From contig JACQYL010000020.1 of assembly GCA_016208165.1 (NCBI GenBank), positions 1-40,584 on the forward strand: 40,584 bases of DNA, read 5' to 3'. Both the position numbers and the translations under genes were made by a program. This DNA comes from Deltaproteobacteria bacterium. GTDB taxonomy: Bacteria > Desulfobacterota > Desulfarculia > JACQYL01. A model generated the notes under the pieces. That model worked only from the letters and a program-made list of their open reading frames with translations, did no database searches and had not been told where the DNA came from. The number at the start of each line of letters is the position of its first letter. Positions within the stretch are counted from its first letter, which is position 1. Shown in pieces: positions 35,815 to 40,584 of this stretch.

Positions 35815-38095
35815 CAGCGGGGGAGGGGGAAGAAGATCTTCGGCCTTCGGACTTCTGCATCCGGACGTTCGGCGCTGGATTTGGCGGCAGGGGTGGACGG
35901 AGCTGCGGGGAGTTCAGGAAGCGGCTATCGAACCCATCATCGAAGGCCGCGAGGATGTATTGATCTCAGCGGCTACGGCCGGGGGCAAGACGGAGGCCGT
36001 CTTTCTCCCGATATCCAGCCGGCTGGTTTCCGAAGCGGAGACGCGCGGCCTGCGTGTGATTTGCATAAGCCCGCTCAAAGCATTGATCAACGATCAGTAT
36101 GAACGGTTGAATCGGTTCTGCGGGCATCTCGATATCCCCGTGCATCGATGGCATGGCGACGTCGGGGCGAACCGGAAGCGGGCCCTGATCCAACAACCTT
36201 CGGGCATCCTGCTGATCACTCCCGAGTCTTTGGAAGCCGTTTTCGTGCTTCACGGCTCCGGCGCTCGCCGCCTTTTTTCCGGATTGGCCTATCTCGTGGT
36301 GGACGAGTTGCACGCCTTCATAGGCTCCGAACGCGGCCGGCAAGTACAGTCGTTGCTGCACCGCGTTGAAACGGCGATCGGTGGGACCCGGCCCAGAATC
36401 GCGCTGAGCGCCACGTTCGGAGACATGAAACGGGCGGCGGATTTCCTGCGTCCGGGAAGGGGCGAGGCCGTGCGCATCATCGCGTCCCGGGACGGCCGTC
36501 AGGAGATCAAGCTTCAGGTTCGAGGGTATCTTGGCGGTTCCCCGATGCATGGAGGGAAACAAGCAGAGAACGAACTTCGTCCTGGAAGGATTGGCCGCGG
36601 CGAAGATCCGACCGACACCGGCGTCTCGGAAATAGCCGCGCACCTGTTCCGGACCCTTCGCGGCAGTGACAATCTGATTTTCACCAACCAACGCGCGGAC
36701 GTGGAAATCTTTTCGGATCTGTTGAGGCGGACCGGCGAGAGGAAAGGTTTACCCAACGAATTCCGGCCCCACCACGGCAGTCTTTCGAAGGAACTTCGGG
36801 AAGAGGTCGAGGATGTGCTGAAGAAACGCGGGCGGCCCACCAGCGTGGTCTGTACGAGCACGTTGGAAATGGGCATCGACGTCGGCAGCGTGGTCAGCGT
36901 GGCGCAGATCGGAGCCCCGCCGTCGGTCGCCGCCATGCGCCAGCGCCTCGGTCGTTCGGGCAGAAACGAGGGCGATCCCGCCATTCTCCGCCTTTACATC
37001 CGGGAGGCCGAACTCACTTCAAAGAGCCACGTGATCGATCAACTTCGTACACAATTGGTGCAGACCGTCGCCATGGTGGATCTGATGCTGGAAGGTTGGT
37101 ACGAACCCCCGTCCATCGAGGCCCTGCACCTTTCGACGTTGATTCAGCAGATCTTGTCCATGGTCGCTCAGTACGGGGGCGTCCCGCCGTTGAAAGCCTG
37201 GCGCACGCTGTGTGGAGACGGCCCTTTTTCGGGGGTGGACCCATCCATGTTCGGGCGTCTTCTTCGTTGTCTGGGAGACCTTCGGGTAATCGAGCAGGCG
37301 GCGGATGGAACGTTGTTGCTGGGTGAGGTGGGGGAGCCTATTGTAGGGCATTATACGTTCTTTGCGGCCTTTACGGCTTCCGATGAGTATCGCGTGGAGT
37401 GCGATGGAAAGAAGCTGGGAAGTCTGCCGGTGTCCTTTGCGCTGGTGCCCGGCGGTTTTCTCATCTTTGCCGGCCTCCGGTGGAAGATACATTCGGTGGA
37501 TGATCGGCAGAAAGTGGTGGTGGTGTCCCCGGCGCCGGCAGGGCGGCCCCCCTTGTTCGCCGGAGGGGCCGGGGCCCTGGTTCATGACCGCGTGCGCAGC
37601 GAAATGTACGGTATATACGCCTCTTACTCCGTTCCGGCCTATCTGAACGGAAATGCCCGGAACATGCTCGAAGAGGCCCGCTTGGCCTTCCATCGGCTGA
37701 AGCTGGATTCCCGGCGAATACTTGCGAACGGCGACAACACGACGCTGTTTTTCTGGACGGGGGACCGGGTGCTGAACACCATCCTGGTTCAGCTTCAATC
37801 CTTGGGCCTCGAGGTGGCCAAGGAGGGCCTGGTCCTCACCGTACACGGAAGTACGGAAAAGGACGTGTGGAACTGCCTGAAGCGATTGGCGGAGGCGGGT
37901 CCGCCCGACGCCAACGCTCTGGCCGCGCTGGCGCCGAATAAGCGGCAGGAGAAGTACGATCGCATGCTCGATGAGGAACTGCTGAACGCGGATTACGCCT
38001 CGAAATGCCTGGATCCCGTGGGGAGTTGGGAGGCGATCGCAGGCCTCACCGCTTCCGGCGGAGAGGCTGGGGCAGAAATGGATTTCGGGGCGTGA
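35789..38095 (+). CDS. BrxHI/Lhr-like DEAD/DEAH-box helicase
   Basis: 768 residues. Q-motif-like GVQEAAIEPI (41-50), Walker A AATAGGKTEA (61-70), SPLKALINDQ (94-103), TPESLE (144-149), DELH (172-175), SAT (207-209), helicase C motifs TSTLEMGIDVGSV (356-368) and QRLGRSGRNEG (385-395). The C-terminal ~350 residues extend as in Lhr-type superfamily 2 helicases, such as BrxHI of type 2 BREX. It is an ATP-driven nucleic acid translocase. AAGGAAGACG precedes the ATG, which lies inside the end of the ATPase gene. The three-gene unit TerB/BrxD/BrxHI ends here. Confidence 0.88.
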   Translation: MSLRPSDSDSGGGGRRSSAFGLLHPDVRRWIWRQGWTELRGVQEAAIEPIIEGREDVLISAATAGGKTEAVFLPISSRLVSEAETRGLRVICISPLKALINDQYERLNRFCGHLDIPVHRWHGDVGANRKRALIQQPSGILLITPESLEAVFVLHGSGARRLFSGLAYLVVDELHAFIGSERGRQVQSLLHRVETAIGGTRPRIALSATFGDMKRAADFLRPGRGEAVRIIASRDGRQEIKLQVRGYLGGSPMHGGKQAENELRPGRIGRGEDPTDTGVSEIAAHLFRTLRGSDNLIFTNQRADVEIFSDLLRRTGERKGLPNEFRPHHGSLSKELREEVEDVLKKRGRPTSVVCTSTLEMGIDVGSVVSVAQIGAPPSVAAMRQRLGRSGRNEGDPAILRLYIREAELTSKSHVIDQLRTQLVQTVAMVDLMLEGWYEPPSIEALHLSTLIQQILSMVAQYGGVPPLKAWRTLCGDGPFSGVDPSMFGRLLRCLGDLRVIEQAADGTLLLGEVGEPIVGHYTFFAAFTASDEYRVECDGKKLGSLPVSFALVPGGFLIFAGLRWKIHSVDDRQKVVVVSPAPAGRPPLFAGGAGALVHDRVRSEMYGIYASYSVPAYLNGNARNMLEEARLAFHRLKLDSRRILANGDNTTLFFWTGDRVLNTILVQLQSLGLEVAKEGLVLTVHGSTEKDVWNCLKRLAEAGPPDANALAALAPNKRQEKYDRMLDEELLNADYASKCLDPVGSWEAIAGLTASGGEAGAEMDFGA

Positions 38096-38132
38096 GACTC
38101 TAACCCTGGGCCACCCCTTTTTAATACGGTAG

Positions 38133-38154
38133 GGGCAGGCTCCCATGCCTGCCC
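38133..38154. repeat. Palindromic repeat unit
   Basis: GGGCAGGC (38133-38140) and GCCTGCCC (38147-38154) around a 6-base loop, followed by GAAAAAAA on the plus strand. The T-run is on the wrong side for a plus-strand terminator. It resembles dispersed REP-like palindromes common in deltaproteobacterial intergenic DNA (inference). Confidence 0.5.
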
Positions 38155-38357
38155 GAAAAAAATTCCGAAAATCTTTATGTTTCCATGCCATCTTTGAAGT
38201 TGGAATCGCTCGACCGAGGTTAATGAAGACGCCGACGCCGGGTTATGTTACTATGATTATGTTCGGGATACGGGTCGCCGGGAAGACGTCGGCCGCAATA
38301 GGCGTGGCCCTTGCCGTAGCCTTGGCAAGCGACCGGAGGGAGACATCAGAATTCGCC

Positions 38358-39245
38358 ATGAGAACAACATCCATGATTGGTCTGGTGTTCGTTTTTATCG
38401 CATGCGTGGGAGACGGCATGGCGGGATTTCAGGAGTCTATTCCAGGCGAAATTCAGGGTTGGAAAGCGCAGGGAGAAGACGAGACCTACAATTCCGAGAC
38501 ACTGTTTGCGCTCATCAACGGCGGCGCGGAGCTGTATCTGAGTTACGGGTTCAGGGAAGCGTGGGTGCGGCGCTATATGGGACCGGAAAAGCGGGAGATC
38601 TCCCTCGAGATCTACGACATGGGGCGTTCCGAGGATGCATTCGGCGTGTTCAGTTCGGAGCGGCAGGACGAGGACATCGGCATCGGTCAGGGATCGGAAT
38701 ACGGCGGGGGCCTGCTGCGCTTCTGGAAGGACCGTTTTTTCGTTTCGCTGACCACCACCGGGGAGGAAAGCCGGGTCCGGGATGTCATGATCCGACTGGC
38801 CGAGGAAACGGCCAAAGCCATCGGCAAGGAAGGTTCAAAGCCTCGCCTGGTGTCGCTGCTGCCGGAACGAGGACTGCAGAGGGATTCCATACGGTTTTTC
38901 CACACCGCCGCCATCCTGGACCGGCAGTATTTTTTATCGAACCGGAACATCCTTCATCTCGGCAAAGATACGGACTGCGTACTGGCGAAATACGCGGACG
39001 GCTACCGGGCGGCGCAGTTGTTGCTGGTGCGGTACGCCGGAGCGGAGGCGGCGCGAGAGGCGCTCGATGACTTCGTTTCATCGTACGTGCCGGAAGCCCG
39101 GAACAAGGGGAAGGCCCGGATGGAGAACGGGGCGTGGGTTTTTGTGAGAATAGAAGGAACTCTGTTGATCGTTGTGCTGGATGCAACCAGCGAGTCTTTG
39201 GGGCAAAGGCTCGTGTCGATGCCGATAAATACGGGGAAAAAGTAG
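38358..39245 (+). CDS. Exported DUF6599-family protein
   Basis: 295 residues from the ATG at 38358 (MRTTSMIGLVFVFIACVGDG, signal peptide, MAG-F). A longer frame opens at 38145, but that stretch lies over the palindromic repeat and shows no homology-like pattern. Characteristic blocks: GWKAQGEDETYNSETLFALI, NGGAELYLSYGFREAWVRRY, and YDMGRSEDAFGVFSSER. Such proteins occur in Desulfobacterota next to DUF362 genes; their function is unknown to me. The DUF362 gene follows after 89 bases. Confidence 0.72.
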   Translation: MRTTSMIGLVFVFIACVGDGMAGFQESIPGEIQGWKAQGEDETYNSETLFALINGGAELYLSYGFREAWVRRYMGPEKREISLEIYDMGRSEDAFGVFSSERQDEDIGIGQGSEYGGGLLRFWKDRFFVSLTTTGEESRVRDVMIRLAEETAKAIGKEGSKPRLVSLLPERGLQRDSIRFFHTAAILDRQYFLSNRNILHLGKDTDCVLAKYADGYRAAQLLLVRYAGAEAAREALDDFVSSYVPEARNKGKARMENGAWVFVRIEGTLLIVVLDATSESLGQRLVSMPINTGKK

Positions 39246-39268
39246 GGGCGTATTGCAGTACGCCCCTA
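39243..39268. repeat. Palindromic repeat unit containing the stop codon of the DUF6599 gene
   Basis: Perfect 10-bp arms TAGGGGCGTA and TACGCCCCTA around ttgcag. No T-run follows, so it is not a clear terminator; the sequence looks like a dispersed palindromic repeat. Confidence 0.5.
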
Positions 39269-39299
39269 TGGTCTCGATAAGTTTAGAAAGGGGGGCCTC

Positions 39300-39320
39300 G
39301 GGGGGAAAACGTTTCCCCCC
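39300..39320 (+). promoter_or_regulatory. Hairpin 14 bases upstream of the DUF362 start
   Basis: GGGGGGAAA-acg-TTTCCCCCC, perfect 9-bp arms, directly before the ribosome site TAAGGA of the next gene. It could stabilise the downstream RNA or separate the two genes. Confidence 0.45.
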
Positions 39321-39334
39321 CGTAAGGAACTGCA

Positions 39335-40120
39335 ATGGAATGGACGATCACCAGAAGAGATTTCATGCGCGGAACGGCTTTTGCCGCTTTAGGGGCCGCC
39401 TTGCCGCTGCGCGTGCAGGCGGAGACCACCACTCGGGTTGTGCTGGTGCGGGATAAGGACGTGTTCGATGAGAATGGCCGAATCGACGGCGGCATTGTGC
39501 AGCGCATGCTCGATGACGCGATGACGGCTGTGACGCAAAAAGCGAATCCGGCGGAAGCTTTTGCCGCATTGATACGGCCCGAGGATATTGTGGGCGTAAA
39601 GAGCAACGGCTGGTCCTACATGCCCACGCCCCCGGAACTCGAAGCAGCCATCGAGCGACGCTTGCTGGATGTGGGAGTTAAGAAAGACCACATCAGCATC
39701 GATGACCGGGGCGTGCTGACGAATCCCGTTTTCAAGCAGTGCACGGCGATCATCAACGTGGGCCTTGTGTGCAACCTGCCCATGGTCAAGGGCAAACTGC
39801 GATTGCACATCCTGAGCGCCCTCGGCCCGCTTTTTCACGGCCGGGGACCGCACCATTACGACCAGCGGTACGTGTGGAAATACAATGGCATCATCGTTGG
39901 GACGGATCCCGTGGCCGTGGATGCGGTGGGCCTGGAACTCATCCGGCAAAAGCGAAGGGAGCATTTCGGCAAGGAGTTGGCTTTCCCGACCATTCCCAAA
40001 CATGTGGCCCTGGCCGACACCCGGCACCACATGGGCATCAGCGACTTGAACCGGATCGAACTGGTGAAGGTGGGATGGGAGGAGGGGAGGCTGATTGCTT
40101 GCGGGGAAACCGAATCTTGA
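39335..40120 (+). CDS. Tat-exported DUF362 protein
   Basis: 261 residues. Tat signal with Arg7-Arg8 (TITRRDFMRGTAFAALGAAL, cut near VQA-E). DUF362 features: RPEDIVGVKSNGW, then INVGLVCNLPMVKGKLRLH and GTDPVAVDAVGLELI, which is the family's typical C-terminal motif. DUF362 proteins of the larger type carry ferredoxin clusters; this short form has none, with single cysteines only. It acts outside the cytoplasmic membrane; the reaction is unknown. AAGGA stands before the ATG. Confidence 0.85.
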   Translation: MEWTITRRDFMRGTAFAALGAALPLRVQAETTTRVVLVRDKDVFDENGRIDGGIVQRMLDDAMTAVTQKANPAEAFAALIRPEDIVGVKSNGWSYMPTPPELEAAIERRLLDVGVKKDHISIDDRGVLTNPVFKQCTAIINVGLVCNLPMVKGKLRLHILSALGPLFHGRGPHHYDQRYVWKYNGIIVGTDPVAVDAVGLELIRQKRREHFGKELAFPTIPKHVALADTRHHMGISDLNRIELVKVGWEEGRLIACGETES

Positions 40121-40278
40121 TGGTCTCGTAAAAACCCCGAAAAGGCCAGTTTTTGCGTCCCTAACGTATTGATTTTCTTAGGTGCCACATTGATCAAAAA
40201 AGATTCTTACGAATTCATCAATCTTGAGTAAACCTATTTTGCGTTCTTGACAGAAATCGCCTTACATGGAGGGTGACC

Positions 40279-40494
40279 ATGCATGATGATCACATCTTAG
40301 TAAGAAAAGCCTTCGTCTATAATATGGCAAGAAAGCTAAACGCTCTCGAAAACTGCAGATATCAAAATGATAGGGGATTTTGGATCTGGGAAGAGACAAA
40401 TGAGCCTCTAGTAAAATCAAAACACCCTAATAGGCCTACTCCTGGAACGAAAAAAGAAGACATTGAGACCGGTGAGGATTTAAAGGGTGAGTAG
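40279..40494 (+). CDS. Small protein of unknown function, possible RiPP precursor
   Basis: 71 residues from the ATG at 40279 (MHDDHILVRKAFVYNMARKL), which has GGAGG six bases before it; a GTG at 40273 lies too close to that site. No signal peptide. The N-terminal half is predicted helical; the middle has FWIWEE; the C-terminal third is hydrophilic and rich in Thr, Lys, Glu and Asp (RPTPGTKKEDIETGEDLKGE). The DNA is clearly more AT-rich than that of the genes to the left, a sign of later acquisition. It overlaps the following ATP-grasp-like gene by eight bases. Size, tail composition and neighbour fit a graspetide precursor, but no known core motif is visible. Confidence 0.6.
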   Translation: MHDDHILVRKAFVYNMARKLNALENCRYQNDRGFWIWEETNEPLVKSKHPNRPTPGTKKEDIETGEDLKGE

Positions 40495-40584
40495 TAAATC
40501 TGTTCGTCCTCAGATACTTATAATTTCGAACAAGCATGATTATTCTTCGGATCATGTTACTTTCCAACTAGACAAGTTGGGTGC
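40487..40584 (+). CDS. Start of a probable ATP-grasp peptide maturase (MvdC/MvdD-like), truncated by window end
   Basis: GTG at 40487 inside the end of the small gene, with GAGG about nine bases upstream. The 32 visible residues include PQILIISNKHDYSSDHVTFQ and end QLDKLG. The pattern ILII-x-N-x-x-D-x-x-x-D-x-V-x-x-x-L-x-x-x-G is how the pre-ATP-grasp domains of MvdC/MvdD-type ribosomal peptide maturases usually begin. With so few residues this is a pattern judgement, not proof. Translational coupling to the small upstream gene supports a joint function. Confidence 0.5.
   Translation, partial: MSSKSVRPQILIISNKHDYSSDHVTFQLDKLG

Noticed and set aside
34495-38095. A complete BREX phage-defence locus
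   Set aside because: Only the BrxD-like ATPase and BrxHI-like helicase are present; there is no methyltransferase, PglZ or BrxC.
38133-38160. Rho-independent terminator of the helicase gene
   Set aside because: The hairpin is followed by an A-run, not a T-run, on the coding strand.

Overview
The window looks like a chromosome segment of a Desulfobacterota (deltaproteobacterial) anaerobe. The evidence is a Tat-exported selenocysteine formate dehydrogenase with FdhB and FdhE, a DUF6599/DUF362 pair, a lexA/Y-family polymerase/DnaE2 cassette, and GC-rich coding DNA. The species cannot be told from the sequence alone. I saw no transposase, integrase, CRISPR array or rRNA.

Region 1 (1-15089, minus strand) is a tandem array of one paralogous family of secreted proteins of about 500 residues that I do not recognise. 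It holds eight copies, here A to H from left to right, plus a ninth 3'-end remnant. A runs off the left edge. B and C carry internal deletions that shift the frame. D, E, F, G and H are intact. D alone has an extra C-terminal endosialidase-type (peptidase S74) self-cleaving chaperone and coiled coil. Copies B to H each have a sigma70-like promoter about 130-145 bp upstream of the start and a stem-loop after the stop, so each looks like its own transcription unit. In A the expected -10 is not recognisable.

Region 2 (15090-23074) holds an HU/IHF-type DNA-binding protein (plus strand). It is followed on the minus strand by a flavodoxin-like protein, a PLP-dependent aromatic amino acid decarboxylase and a formate dehydrogenase cluster (fdhA with Sec at UGA, fdhB, fdhE). 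The Fe-S subunit has no membrane anchor, which suggests a soluble periplasmic FdhAB enzyme matured by FdhE.

Region 3 (23075-26627) holds about 1.3 kb with no convincing gene, a small secreted cohesin-domain protein, tRNA-Gly(GCC) and nicotinate phosphoribosyltransferase.

Region 4 (26628-38095, plus strand) is the most interesting gene cluster. lexA, a Y-family (ImuB-like) polymerase and the DnaE2-type polymerase are followed, after 15 bp and then with overlapping genes, by a TerB-N/TerB-C protein, a BrxD-like (DUF2791) ATPase and a BrxHI/Lhr-like helicase. SOS mutagenesis genes and a BREX/Ter-like DNA-processing module thus appear to share one transcript.

Region 5 (38096-40584) holds palindromic units, a DUF6599 lipid-free exported protein, a Tat-exported DUF362 protein and, at the right edge in AT-richer DNA, a 71-residue small protein. 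That gene overlaps the start of a gene whose first residues resemble MvdC/MvdD-type ATP-grasp peptide maturases. This may be the edge of a graspetide-like peptide cluster.
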